A stretch of 64,000 bases of DNA, taken from contig NC_054555.1 in NCBI RefSeq assembly GCF_017654505.1, positions 6,134,335-6,198,334 of the forward strand, written 5' to 3'. Made by a program: the position numbers and the translations under genes. Within the stretch, counting starts at the first letter, position 1. The number at the start of each line of letters is the position of its first letter. The stretch comes from Polyodon spathula. Taxonomy: Eukaryota > Chordata > Actinopteri > Acipenseriformes > Polyodontidae. The notes under the pieces are model-generated. The model saw only the letters and a program-made list of their open reading frames with translations. It made no database searches and was not told the DNA's origin. Shown here piece by piece: positions 51,728 through 64,000 of this stretch.

Positions 51728-54700
51728 TAAGACATTTTGCTCATAAAGGCGAATGAAACCTGTTGAATAATGTTACGTTAACATATTGAATTACATGCCG
51801 CTTTGTAGTTTTCCATATAGTTAATGAAAACCTGACAACAAATTTGAAATCTAACATGAAATACTGTACTATTTGGATGACTTACAATAGACTTTTGTAA
51901 TATCAATTTGTAGTTTCTTTGGCTACACGATGTTAAATAAAAGATCTAAATAATGTCCACATGGTTTTTTTTAATCTCAATCCTAAAATTATAGGTGATA
52001 GTTGTAGATTGTTGGGATAGTACCAACATGTTTTAAAACATATCTCCAAAGGCATAAGTAACAGAGCGATGTTTCCTACGTGGGTTGACACAGAGTCACA
52101 GAGGGTGCTGACACACGCAGCACAGGTGCACAGATTTCATTAACACAAGTGCAGCCACTAGGGTACTAGCAACGGTAGCACTAGTGTCACATTTAATAAA
52201 AACAAAACCAAAAAACCTTGTTATGGAAGTCTGTGGAGCGATCCTTCACCTTTCACTTTCACATATTGAATTACGGACTTATGAGTCAGCCACATTTATT
52301 GACCCAGAGGCGCTAGACTGGGAAAAATAGATCTATGCATATTGACTACATTGATTGGACTGCAGACTTTTTTCCTGGTCCCTTTTGTTTAAGTAGAAAC
52401 ATGTCACCACATTTCAGAAAATATAATTTATAGGAAGCAAATATATAGATATACAACCAGTGGGAAAGGCAGCTTAGTGCAAATAATACTTATGGGAACT
52501 TGATCTTGTATGGATGTTGCACTAAGCGCCACTAACTTAGACCCAGAACAGAAACAGCAGTCACATGCTTGTTTAAAATGGCACAGTTATGCCCTGGTCA
52601 GTGTAGCTGGAATGCAACTGTTCTAATAGCCTTGCAGCATGGAGAAAATCCTGCAGTATTGGGTGTTTTGTCACAGTCCACTGATCTTACCCCCTATGCA
52701 TCAATAGGAAATGTCTAAAAAGAATGAACAACATATGTGTGGTATTCAAAATATCAAAGGAAAGCGGCGGAAGTGCTAGGGTTACAACCGACATAGGTTT
52801 TTATAGATATTTGGTTACTTGTTTAAAAAAAGACATCAAAATCAATTGGAGCTTTATCTCGGAACAGTTCTCTAATTCTTACCAATCATTTACTATAGCT
52901 TTAAATATTTAACAACTAGTGTACCCTTAAGAAGAGCAGGACCATACTATAGCAATAATAGTCTACAACACTCTAAGCTAGACATATTAGCTCTGAAGGA
53001 CCTCAATAGGTGCTATAAAATTATAGAATTGGGAGCTTACAGATGGTGGCAATACATTTGCTCTAAAATATTACTTTACTAAATATGTTCTAGGCCTCTT
53101 TATATTGGGTTCAGAGTTTATGAATAATATTAACACTCTTTTACAGGCAGGTCAAATTAAAGTTTGAACATGTATTAATGGCTTTGAATTTAAAGGACTT
53201 ATGTACCTCTAAATTACACTGACTTATAAGGGTTTAGATTGAGCAACAGTAGCGTCATGCTGTCGAATAATGAAGGCATGCGAAGTGTCAAGGCTGGCTG
53301 CCAGTCCTACTTGTTCAGCATTGTGATGGTGACATCTGAATGTCAAACAATGTAGACTGAAACCATTTTAAACACAGCTCTTAGGTCTTCACGTGCCAAA
53401 CATGACAACTACAACAATTCATTTCCTTACCGGGCAAAATAACCACGAATCACAAATTTAATCAGTTGGATTAGCTTAGTAACAGCTCAACATCAGCCTA
53501 GAACCCACCCTGCAAGACTCTGTACATGGGTCATCTTACACAGCCTGGGTTAGGAAAATGCTTGCAGTCCCCAAGAATGTTGTCAGGGAAGTTTCCACAG
53601 TGTAATACAGAACTCCCTGTGATCACACTACTGTGCTCTTGGTTTTGGTAATATAACACAGAAGAATGAAAAGTCACTAAGGCCAAACTTAAGAACACTT
53701 TTCTCAGTGTCTATAATTGGGAGAATCCAAACCATTGCACATTGTCTGGTTTAATACTTGCTTTTGTTTTTCCTTATATTCCATATAAAGACTGATACTG
53801 TATGGATGTACAGTTTATGTATGATAATCACATTTTCTTTATATTCCTTTCCACATATTTAATTTATTGGAGATACCAAATTGAGGGGAAAAAAAGCAAA
53901 ATAATTGGGCACACTAAATTTAAAAGAAAAAGGAAGTTTCATTAGAGTTAACTGGAGTGTAATAAAAAAAAAAGAATAATACCCAATGATTTAAAATCTA
54001 TTTTTGAATCCCTTGTTAGCATTATCAGCTGGTCCTCTTATTATTATGCCAAATTAGGGATATTTTCTCGAATCTATATTCTGCTCTATAGCTCCAGAAA
54101 GCTTAAACTACTTCTTACTAACTGAATCCTTCCTCTATCAAACTCACTCACATGGTGTATGGGAATGAGGCTGCAGCCATGAGAGGTGACCACAGAAAGT
54201 GATATAGTACCAGAGAAGGAAGTGTACCGTTTCGAAATCTATAGTGTGGTGTTTCTAAAATGTGCCAAATTAAGTCATTACATTCCATAAGTATGCACTT
54301 TGGAAGTCTGAAAAATATTTTCAAGAGAAATGGTCACCATACATAGAAAGATTATCATTCTTTCAAATATTCTACTGGGGTGATTACAAATTCACTGCTG
54401 TGAAAATAAATACAAAAGCCAACAAAGATAAGGGGTCTTATCTTGTCTGTGAATAGAGCATTACCTCTGGAGAGTGGTGCACTGTTTTTCCAGTAAAGAT
54501 TCAGCTAAAAATGGATCCAAATTCTTGAATGAGATGTATTCTGTTTTCAATTGTGAAATTGGGTCTTGACAGATCACAGAGATTTGAAAGTCTGGTAATA
54601 AAAAAAAAAAAAAAAGATCATAAGTTCATTGCCTTATCATTTATTTATTTATTTATTTATTTTTTGTTCTGTGTTCACCACAAGCCGGGAAAAGTATGTA

Positions 54701-57700
54701 AAAACAATGCGCACAATTCAACTCTCCCTTGCTTTATGAAGCTGCTTTGGTTCTTAATCTCACAGACATAACAACCTCAACCTAGTATATCGATGATTCA
54801 CCAGCTAAAATTCAGGGCTGCCATGGAAAAACTTGATAAATCTCAATTTTAGATTCAACCCATTTTGTTTAAAGCTACCAACGAAAACACATTTCTGGAA
54901 AATGAAATAAATGGTGGTGGGTTAACTTGATAACCTACACACATACTGAATCTGTTTTCAGAAAACTGCATTTGGTTGGTGATAAGAAGCAAGGAAATAT
55001 TATCTACAGAAACAAGAGGAGCTGTTTCCAGAACACTGCTCAATTAATTCCAGAACTCACGCCTAATATAAATGTCAATACAATTTCACAAGGTCTTATG
55101 CTAACTTGAAGAACCACATCCAATTACGAGCAGTGAATTGCTACTTTTATTTGAATAGTCAACATGTATATGACCTAGATTACTTTTTGGATTATTATTA
55201 TTTATTTAAATTACCACCTGTTGGGATATCCCATTCTCCTAAGGGACAGAAGTTCATGAGTTACAGTTTAACAATCCAGGCAGTATTCCCGCAATGCACT
55301 CAGTTTTTAATAACTACAAACATATTACATCAGTGCATACCATACCAAGTAAAACAGATTACCAAGTATGCTTTTTTCCTAGCAATGACGTCAGTGACCT
55401 AATTAGTTTGTGAGATACGGTGTGTGAAAGACAGCTGGACAGATTTGGAACTAATACTGCTCAGTGCTCCTTGGTGCACTAGCACACTACTGTATCAATA
55501 TTGTTCTAAATGGATCATTTTATAGTTCTACCACTGTGATACCGTTGGTGTTTCAAAATACATAAATATCACACTGTTGCACAATTGTACCAATGACTCA
55601 TACCACTGTAACAGCACAGAATTAAATAAAGATACTAAATTATACAGTTAAGGTATTGTACAGGTTTCAGACCATTTATGTGCAAACCAAATAAGAGTAT
55701 CCCATATTTTTCCACCAAAAAAAAAATCAAAGCACACGTAACGGAAACATCCAATTTCTTACAAGTGATGGTGGCCTCAGTTCTGAAAGGCACATTAGTG
55801 CCCCTCCCTCATACGGACCTGTGTGAAGGCTAGGTTAGCGCTATGAAGTCATTGGTATCCTTGCTCCGAGTTGAAGGACAATTTTCACATACATAAATCT
55901 TTTGTGGGGCGGTATAATGGAAATATATTGCTGTATAAGTGCTGTTATCATTTTATACTAGATGACTCAGAAAACTGGACCTGTTCACCGTCATCTCATT
56001 TATAAATATCTCTGCAGAGAGTGGTCTGGTTGCGATGAATCGGTTCATTTAATGGATGTGTATGCATGAAATAGTTAAGAAGTTTAACATCAAAGTTACT
56101 GTTAGTATCCTGGATATGCACATATGCATATATAGTAATATTAAAAAATTATATTTTAAGTATAGTTTTTTAATTATACGTTTTAAATTTCTGCACTGTA
56201 TATTTTTCATATAATTTAACCACAAATAAATATTAGATGCTTTGAAAAGCGCAAGATAGTTATTCCTTACCTAAAAGCTGCTATATAACTGCTGCTTAAA
56301 TCTGCCATCAGCTTCAATTAGTGGCACAGATCTCACTAATAAAAAGCTAATTATATTGGACTGCAATAACTAAAGGTATTTCTGCTTAGAAGACACCATT
56401 AGAGAAGTGGGTATTACCATTTTTCTTTCCACTACCATTGATCTTCACTGTATTAAGAGCCCCCTACATTCCAGACACGAAGTTCTTCATGGGATGTTCC
56501 TGAAAGAACACATGATGAAGTTAGAATCACAGGACAAAAGAGTTGCTTTATATGGGGGGGTAATTAACTTGAATGAATAAATGCCTTTGCACATGACAGG
56601 TTTATTGTCTACATGCATTTTTAATGGTCACTTTAATGGTAACATCACATCAAATCGGATTATAAAAGAGAAAACAGTTTGTCTTACAGTACCCAAGTGT
56701 TCCCATATAAAGGTTGAAGCTTAAAAAATGGCTTAGGTGAAAATATACAGCCCATTTATATTGAACAAACCTCTAAAGGAATTTTTAAGACCAAAAATGA
56801 AAAACTGTAAAAATGAAAACAATAAAACATGTTCTTATTTAGCAGATTTAAAGAATGCTAGAATTTTAGCTAAGGGTAACAGTCACCTGTTTCTCTACAA
56901 AATGAAGTCTGGCTGCTCAATAACACAACAAATCAGTTCCCTGCTGATAACTGTGTGTGTCTCTCTTTGTTAGAATAAGACTCTTTGACACTTTGTTGAG
57001 GTGTAGATACTGGAATTATTTATATCTATGGAGTCATCACTGGTTTGAGGTTGTGATGTTGAAAATAGAGGCAGGTCTTAAACATTGCAATAATAAGGCC
57101 AATGATAACTGTAATTACCATAGTAATATTGCACTATACACATGCTTTGACATGCTTATGCTATGCATTTCCATTGCTTTAGCATGTTTTTAAAAACACT
57201 TTGCCATACTGCTAGTACTCCTCCTGGCTGTACTTTTACTAGGGTAGTAGCATTTTACAAGGTTCTGGTAAATGAACACGTTATTACGACCAAGATCTCA
57301 AAGGCAGAGTCAGAGAGTTCAGCACAATGGGTTTAAACATAAACTATATCTGCAGTCCTTGGTTGAGAGATAACAGCTGTGACGGTCACAGGTGGTCAAC
57401 ATAAGAAACAATTACAGTATTTTCAAGTGCAGTATATGCTGGAGACATGAAGGTATCCCAACACTTTTATCAACACAGTTTACAATATAGGTGTGCGGGA
57501 TTATGCTTTCACAAAAGAAAGCAGCAATGACACCCCCATTAAGCGTGGCTACTGCATTCCCATAATGTATTCCTCCAAGACATATGAATAGAATATGATG
57601 ACTAGAGAGAGTGCATTTATGTTTTTATTTATTGACAAGTAATTATCACATCCTTAGTTGTGAAACAAGAGCATACATCCTCAGATGGGTTCGGCATTTG

Positions 57701-58276
57701 GTCATTTAAGTAGCCGCTGGATGCTGCTCTCTGAAATGGAAGTTATCAGCTGTAAATGTTTTTTTTTCTGTCTCACCTCGAGCCATGCCTAAGGCAGAGC
57801 AACCTTTTGAAAGTGCAGTTCATGCTCATTAGGTAATGGAGTAGCATGATGATCCTCGGTGCACATACAGTGTGCACTTTGCAACTGCTTTGCAACACTT
57901 TTTATCTGCCATGAGGCTGCTAGTTTGTGTCACATCACAGTGAGAGGGTATGAAAAACGGAATAGTTTACCTACCCAGTTAATGCACATTTTAGCTGGCT
58001 CTTTACAGGGTAATGTAACCACACAATCAATTTCCCATTTTTGCAACGGAACAAAAAAAAAAAAAAAAAAGAAGTAAACTAGTATCAAAGAAGCATTATT
58101 ATTGCTTCTTAACGTTGACGGACTCACTGGTCCTGCTGGCATGTTTTACATGGAGTAATTTGTATGAGACAAAGTGTTTTTGAAGTGGAACGTACAATTC
58201 TATCAGGACATACAGAACAATCCATCATAAAGTCATCATAACAACTTTACGTTTGGAATAATACTGTAAGCTACCT

Positions 58277-58279
<3 letters not shown>
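51728..58279. other. Intergenic, nothing recognised
   Basis: Long AT-rich stretch without recognisable exons. Simple features: A run at about 54600-54615, ATTT repeats at about 54640-54662, A run at about 58052-58070. The part 57085-57250 has AGCATG-type words on the opposite strand to the repeats at 7.3 and 9.8 kb and may be a distant inverted copy. Confidence 0.4.

Positions 58280-58321
<42 letters not shown>
58280..58321. repeat. (GT)n microsatellite
   Basis: About 42 bases of pure TG dinucleotide. Confidence 0.95.
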
Positions 58322-58323
<2 letters not shown>

Positions 58324-60002
58324 ACTGCATCAGGTTCTGTTCTGATACTGCACTCTCATATCTATCCACTGAACACCATCATTAATGCACTGTACTAGGG
58401 AGGTACATCAACAAGGCTTTACTGACACATATTGTTATTGTTTGTCTGGACAGACAACAGCAATGTCAAAAAATGCAGATTAAAGGATTATTCCATTTAT
58501 TGTTTGCTTCTCTGATTAACAAAACCAGATTTAAGACAACAGTCTTTTTACTGAAATGGTGATGGCAACAGAACAATAGAAGGTTTGGACAGCTCAGAGT
58601 GACTCTTATCTGTGTAACTGATTAGTACTCAACTGCTATCCGATCCTCCTGAACAGAACATATTACTGCTTATTGTCAAGGGAAATTAAATATAATGTAT
58701 CAACAGGGACAGGGAAACACCTAGAAATGCTTCAAATCTAAAAGATATGAGCTTTCCTGTTGTTATGTATTCTCAGACAACTCTTGGCAACTCTATATTA
58801 ATCTTGTAACTAAAAGAGTGTCTTGTGCTTTGGGTGGTGGTGTTCTGCAATCCAGGAACACACAGGAGACTGCCTTGATAGACACATTGGTCAAAGCACT
58901 ATCAGGCCCCTTGTTTCTGAATGGTGGCACACAATTTTCCCATTGCTTAATGGTTTAGATGACAGGTCGACCACACATCTTTGGAGACTGTACTTTGTAA
59001 AGCAGGTAGTTTTCCAGTTTCACTTTTTGCACAATGTTTTTTTGGCCAGTCAGTGTAGTAAATTTGCATTGATATGACAATACTTCTGGTACTGTACCAT
59101 ACTGGCTGTGTGGCGGCCTGCACAGTGTACAAACATTACAATACAAAAACAGAACCAAAATAAATGATAAGCTTCCATATATGAGTAGACATATCTGTGA
59201 AACAGGAAGATGTACGGTTTCTTTCAACTACTGCTTTTAGCCTAAAGAATGGAGTTCCTGAAAGCATGTCCAAAAATAGAAATGAGTGGTTTTCACAAAG
59301 CACAGGGTTTGAAAGCACCAGTTTGCTTGCACGCTTGTGGTTTGCATCTATACTGAGATATTGAAGTGTCTGGCATGCAGTATTGCCGCATACATGCAGA
59401 ACAGTATGTTCTCAGCACAGGAATAGGCTACCATGATAATGGTAACCACAAACCACACGTGACCCAGCAGAAGCACAAAAAGCTTTTGTTCAGCAGGTTT
59501 GCATTTTAGTGCATACGCTTTAAAAATGTCCTCTTCTTTGTATCTTTTTTGTTTCTTACATCACTCATTTAGCATGCCGTGGTGGGTATTAAAATAACAG
59601 GAACTAATACTTGTTATATTTGTGATATCTTATTGTATTCTGATGAAAGTAAATTATTTGCTATCTAGCTGAGAACAGGCAGTGCTAATTTAGTCTTAAG
59701 GAAATGACATAATTCTTTCAGCTAGCCAGTTAGGGTCTTTGTTTTCCGTGATTATCCTCAAATATAAACCCATTCAGTTAGTTTCAATTGTTATAAAGGG
59801 TAAAAATTATCTATATGTAACAGTAGACATAACAAGAAAGGTTTGTTTTATTCCACATGCTTTGCAAAAGCACCTATATTATTACTGGTTGATAAGCTCC
59901 AGGTTTTGCAACAGTTTCTCATGGTGGGTACATCCTATTGACATTTCTCTAGGTTTAAGTCTCATTTTAAATATAATGCTGGCGTCTTGCAACATGAACA
60001 TG
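58322..60002. other. Intergenic, nothing recognised
   Basis: No gene or repeat family recognised. Confidence 0.4.
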
Positions 60003-60013
60003 ATGTGTGTGTG

Positions 60014-60073
<60 letters not shown>

Positions 60074-60134
60074 TGCGCGTGTGTGTGCGTGCGTGCGCGT
60101 GCGCGTGTGTGTGCGTGTGCGTGCGTGCGTGCGT
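60003..60134. repeat. (GT)n passing into a GTGCGC-rich tract
   Basis: Pure GT to about 60068, then mixed GTGC and GCGT to 60134. It is strictly alternating purine-pyrimidine over about 130 bases, hence a Z-DNA candidate. Confidence 0.9.
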
Positions 60135-60149
60135 GATGAGCAAGATAAG

Positions 60150-60573
60150 CAGAACTTTCTTATGTTCTTATGTTCACTGGTTAAAGAAAAGGGTTTGTAA
60201 CCAGGAGGTCCCCGGTTCAAATCCCAGCTCAGCCACTGACTCAATGTGTGACCCTGAGCAAGTCACTTAATCTCCTTGTGCTCTGTCTTTCATGTGAGAT
60301 GTTGAAAGTGACTCTGCAGCTGATGCATAGTTATAATAATATCTTTATATGGTGTCTTTCATCTCTACAACAGTTAATCTCTTTAAAAGTGCTTTAAAGA
60401 GATGAACTGTTGTAGAGATTAATTATATGCAGAGTCACTTACAATAGGATGGAGCATAACAAGGTTAAGTGACTTGCTCAGGATGACACAGTGAGTTGGT
60501 CAGTGACAGAGGTGGGATTTGAACTTTCTGGTTACAAGCCCTGGACTTTAACCACTGGACCACTCTGCCTCCT
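60150..60573. mobile_element. Inverted pair of MIR-like tRNA-derived SINE sequences with a central hairpin
   Basis: Plus-strand unit about 60173-60360: B box GGTTCAAATCC at 60214-60224, then TGTGTGACCCTGAGCAAGTC and ACTTAATCTCC, close to the CORE/MIR pattern. Minus-strand unit about 60420-60573: B box AGTTCAAATCC (60515-60525 reversed) and the same GAGCAAGTCACTTAAC body. Between them 60361-60387 and 60393-60419 are inverted repeats with one mismatch and a 5-base loop. A CR1-like TTATGTTCTTATGTTC tail abuts on the left (60158-60175). Confidence 0.7.
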
Positions 60574-62216
60574 AGTTCACACACCACTAGTCCCTGTGAG
60601 TCAGGCGTCTGCTTAATAAACAAATAATAATTTGGATTATCTGCAATTTTTCTCTGCTGCTTTACCTCATGTTGGTTTGTTTTTACCACAGTATACCAGA
60701 GTAAACTTGAAGAAACATTAACATTGCAATTCAAACTTCTGCTGTCAACCTTCTAGCAATTGGAATGCTAGGATGTTTTGGAGATTTTAAGACAAGGTAA
60801 GGTGCATTCTGAACTGTAACAAGCTTCATTCCACAATAATGCAAATGAATGTACTGGTTTATTGAAAAAATAATTAAAAAAACAACTCTGTCCATTTTGA
60901 TACTTTATCCTAATTCTTGGCCTAGTAATGATTAATAAGAACCAGTTCATTTTAAATATGAATGTATCTTATTCTATGTTTTTTGTTAGTCAGCTTGTTT
61001 CTAACTTGTATTAACAAGCACAAGATGATTCAATTGCTCAGTGCAACCACACCAGTTGAGAAAGGTGGGGCTGCCATAGGGTACACACTGATGTAAGAAA
61101 CATCACATGACTATTAGGCCATTTGGGGATTTTGTCAAAAATACATTTGTAAACTTTCTACTGAAAATACATTTATGAAGTGCTTATTTTAAGCAGGAGA
61201 AACTCCTCTTTCCATAGATGGTCACACAAAAGTTGGGGTAAGCCCTTGCTTGATGCACCATATAAACCCAGAAATACATGTTGCTATGCAAGTGGCAGAT
61301 TACCAACACCTTATTGGTCAATGCAACAGGTCATAATACACACACATGATAAAAACCTGACACCCAATTGGCACCAACACTCACACCCTGGAAGATTGCA
61401 TGGAATTTGCAACTGATTCAATCAAAGATATTGAAAAGATATTAGACCTGTTTAACCAGTTGCACTAATATAAACATAGCCAATTAATTTAACAATGAAA
61501 ATACATTAGCTTCCTTGAAGTGTTGATGTTTCTTAGACATTAACAAACAGACAATGACTGGAAAACTGGAAATAGATTAAAAGCCTGGGTCTCTCAATGG
61601 TACCTAGCTTCCTGATCTTGAATGAAAGTAGTTTTGGACTGATTCATGGCACATGGACCTATAGGGGATCCATAATTCCAGGAGCCTCTGACAGGTTTTT
61701 GCAATGTGACTGTGATTCCTGACAGGATTTAATGAAACAGTTTAAATACACAGAAGATGATATATAGGTACTGTATGTGCATGTCTGCATGCTTACATGA
61801 AATGACAGAAAATGCAAACGGCAGCGCGCATTCCAAAGCCATGAAAGCTTTTCTGTAGTTTTCAAATAAATAGACCTCACCCCATTAATACAACATCCTG
61901 GTTGTATGTGCAGTAAGTATATACATAAGGAAATTGCCTAAGGAGATATACATAAGGAGGTTGCCTAGTATGTCAAAAGTCTACTAAAATTAAAGACAGT
62001 GTCTATCCATAACTCTCTATTAAATAACCAAGGAACACCTGCTGGGTTGACATGCACGTGAAAATGGACTCTACAGTCATGACTGTGTGAGGTTGTCACG
62101 TCATTGCACCGCAAAACAACAAAACAACGTCCTTTTGGCAGCGCGACTTTAAGTCTTCAGGCTTGGTATGAGCCCACAGAGGTTGCCAGTAATGATCAGA
62201 TGGACATGTGGGCAGC
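60574..62216. other. Intergenic, nothing recognised
   Basis: No gene seen. Paired ACATAAGGAG words near 61922-61962 are a tiny tandem duplication. Confidence 0.4.
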
Positions 62217-62221
62217 ATACA

Positions 62222-62868
62222 TGCCTGCCATGACGTCAAGGAGTTAACGGACCGACAGGCTGCAGGTGTGGTTAGGTAGGCAATTAGGGTTTGACTATTG
62301 TTAGACTATCATTGGCCTTAATTGGCCCACACCTGTAGCCTGTAACAGCCAAATGCCTGGCTGGTAAAAGGGAGCATGTGCCGCCAGTCTGGTGGGTTGT
62401 TTGTTTTGTTTGCCTGCCTGAGAACTTCTGAGGATTATCTACAATAAGACTGGAATGGGATAACTGGAATCAGGGTCAGATAACTTTGTGGCCTTTGCAT
62501 CTGCAATTCCCTGTTCTCTACAGGGGCTACGAGGAACAGCCTGTCCACTACTGGGATTCGCAAAGAGACTGGACTGCAGAGTAAGGGTAGGAGAAGGGTT
62601 TCCTAAAGAAGAAACCAAGCAAGCTAGGAAAAACCCAAAACCCAGGTGGAATTACCTATTCACCAACTGGATGTGGTTATTGGTCCAGTTGGTTTACATC
62701 TGCATTTTTGTTTTGGTGGTTTTGTTTTTGTGAGAAAACTTGTTTGAACTGTTTACTTTCTTTTGGACATTGCAATGTAAGAGCAAGCCGTATAGAATAC
62801 TGGAATAAAGACTTGCTTTGTTTTGGAAACTACTGTCTGTTTTCTTTATGTGCACCTACCAGCTCACA
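62222..62868 (+). mobile_element. Candidate solo LTR
   Basis: Has LTR-like layout: TG start, a TATA-like GGTAAAAGGGAGC near 62363, GC-richer middle, AATAAAG at about 62803-62809 followed by a GT-rich stretch, and a CA end (CCAGCTCACA). Flanks are ATACA (62217-62221) and ATATA (62869-62873), a 4 of 5 match, but the right flank is part of a TA repeat so this is weak. No second copy in the window. Confidence 0.35.
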
Positions 62869-63154
62869 ATATATATATATATTAGAGACTCAAGATCCAA
62901 CAGGATACTCATCTAACACTAGAATGCTTAATGAAAAAGAAAAGTCATTGAAAAACTGAAAACTCACTAATGTAATAATAAGTTACAATGTTTTGGATTC
63001 TGCCTTCAGATTGCATGGTAGAGTTAGCTAGGAAAGTTTATATTTGTATGAACAGTGTATCTATAAGCAGTACAGATTGTGTAATATCAGATTTTAAATA
63101 GTTAAAATAGGCCTATGTACAGTATAGTTACATTTACATGTACTGCAGATAAAT

Positions 63155-63158
<4 letters not shown>
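62869..63158. other. Intergenic, nothing recognised
   Basis: AT-rich with a short TA tract at its start. Confidence 0.4.
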
Positions 63159-63219
<61 letters not shown>

Positions 63220-63262
63220 TAGAGCTAATATAGATATATATATATATATATATAGATATATA
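63159..63262. repeat. (CT)n followed by (TA)n microsatellites
   Basis: CT dinucleotides from 63159 to 63216, then after 17 bases TA repeats to about 63272. Confidence 0.95.
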
Positions 63263-63274
63263 TATATATATATC

Positions 63275-64000
63275 ATATATATCATGACTATTTTTCTTCT
63301 TTTTTCACAAACTCCTAACTGATATTCTCAACACCTGTGGTGCTTTTCAAGTGGAACATGATGTCCCTGAAATCTATATTTTATCATAAGTATAGTAAAA
63401 CACATCCTTTATTTAGAGTTAGATCATCTGGAATGAAGTACAATGCTTTGCAAAACTGTAGGTATACTCGGCACAAAGCAGCGTTCATCTCTGCGTCATC
63501 TATTTATAACACAAAAACACAGCATGGGCATCGCCATGGGGAATATGTACCAGCCATCGGCTTAAACATTTATTGAATGGTATGATTATTATTGACATTT
63601 GTGAGTTTGTTATTAATTGTCACACCTGATTACTCTTAGCAAAATCAGAAGAGCTGTGATGTTCTGGGATTAAGCCATGGCATGGGTGAAAACTATTGCT
63701 GTAAATAAATAAAACCATGTTTGAGGACTACCTGTGACATTTGACTAGGATGAATTGGCCCTGACAAAAGGGATATTTTCAACACTTTAATAACACCTGT
63801 AGATTATTAGAACAAAAAGAACGGTTAATGTTACAAAACTAAGAATAAAACCGCTTGAGTACATTGTTATTAAACACCATTAAACATAAATGAATTGGAA
63901 TTGAATGGACATAAGGAAATAAGGATTAATGAAAATAATGGCTGTGTATGTTGCAGTCCCTGAGTCATTCAAACATGCAAGCAGGCTTTAATCTAAATTC
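63275..64000. other. Intergenic to right edge, nothing recognised
   Basis: No exon or repeat recognised. Confidence 0.4.

Noticed and set aside
59739..60270. Frames with long Cys-Val or Thr-His runs
   Set aside because: Translation of the (GT)n/(GC) tract and neighbouring SINE.
62488..62959. Two frames of about 80 codons
   Set aside because: They lie inside the candidate LTR and have no family resemblance.
30140..64000. Search for HTR4 first coding exon, expected beyond ADRB2 from human gene order
   Set aside because: No stretch resembling the conserved GNLLVMVAV segment of HTR4 was seen; it may lie further right.

Overview
The window looks like nuclear DNA of a ray-finned fish. Evidence: intron-containing vertebrate genes with GT-AG splicing, AT-rich long intergenic DNA, many (TA)n, (GT)n, (CT)n and trinucleotide microsatellites, and a fish-like repeat set (CR1-type LINE with octamer tail, tRNA-derived SINEs, hAT/ZBED and palindromic MITE elements, several LTR elements). 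The single-copy look of the genes and the SINE and CR1 types make a non-teleost ray-finned fish such as a sturgeon or paddlefish plausible, but that is an inference from remembered repeat styles, not proven here.

Only two protein genes are supported. On the plus strand the last five coding exons of SH3TC2 (561-2705) enter from the left edge, followed by a 3' UTR with two AATAAA signals. On the minus strand the intronless beta-2 adrenergic receptor gene ADRB2 (28644-29849, 401 codons) lies about 26 kb away with a TATA-like and CRE-like upstream region near 30.1 kb. The two genes converge, as in the human 5q32 block (ADRB2 next to SH3TC2), which supports both names. The putative ADRB2 leader carries several upstream ORFs, including an 18-codon and a 19-codon one that sit end to end; mammalian ADRB2 is known for a 19-codon inhibitory leader peptide.

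The interval between the genes (3.1-28.3 kb) is mostly transposon debris: a solo LTR on the minus strand interrupted by a MITE (4.56-5.42 kb), a dispersed repeat present twice (7.3-7.8 and 9.8-10.2 kb), a full 611-bp palindromic MITE (11.59-12.20 kb), a dead CR1 LINE (13.9-16.5 kb), and a tandem LTR-internal-LTR-internal-stub structure bounded by a 4-bp duplication (16.69-18.44 kb). From 30.2 kb to the right edge there are no recognisable coding exons: a second solo LTR of the same family with intact 5-bp target duplication (31.09-31.54 kb), SINEs, a broken ZBED5-like hAT transposase (41.86-43.65 kb), a CR1 tail, a decayed Myb/SANT-like fragment (51.35 kb), an inverted SINE pair (60.2-60.6 kb) and a possible further solo LTR (62.2-62.9 kb). 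HTR4, the next gene beyond ADRB2 in human, was looked for by eye and not seen.

The most interesting items are the uORF cluster in front of ADRB2, the tandem LTR structure whose right LTR has been reduced to about 12 bp at a microhomology, and the nested MITE-in-solo-LTR that can be dated relative to its intact sister copy in the same window.
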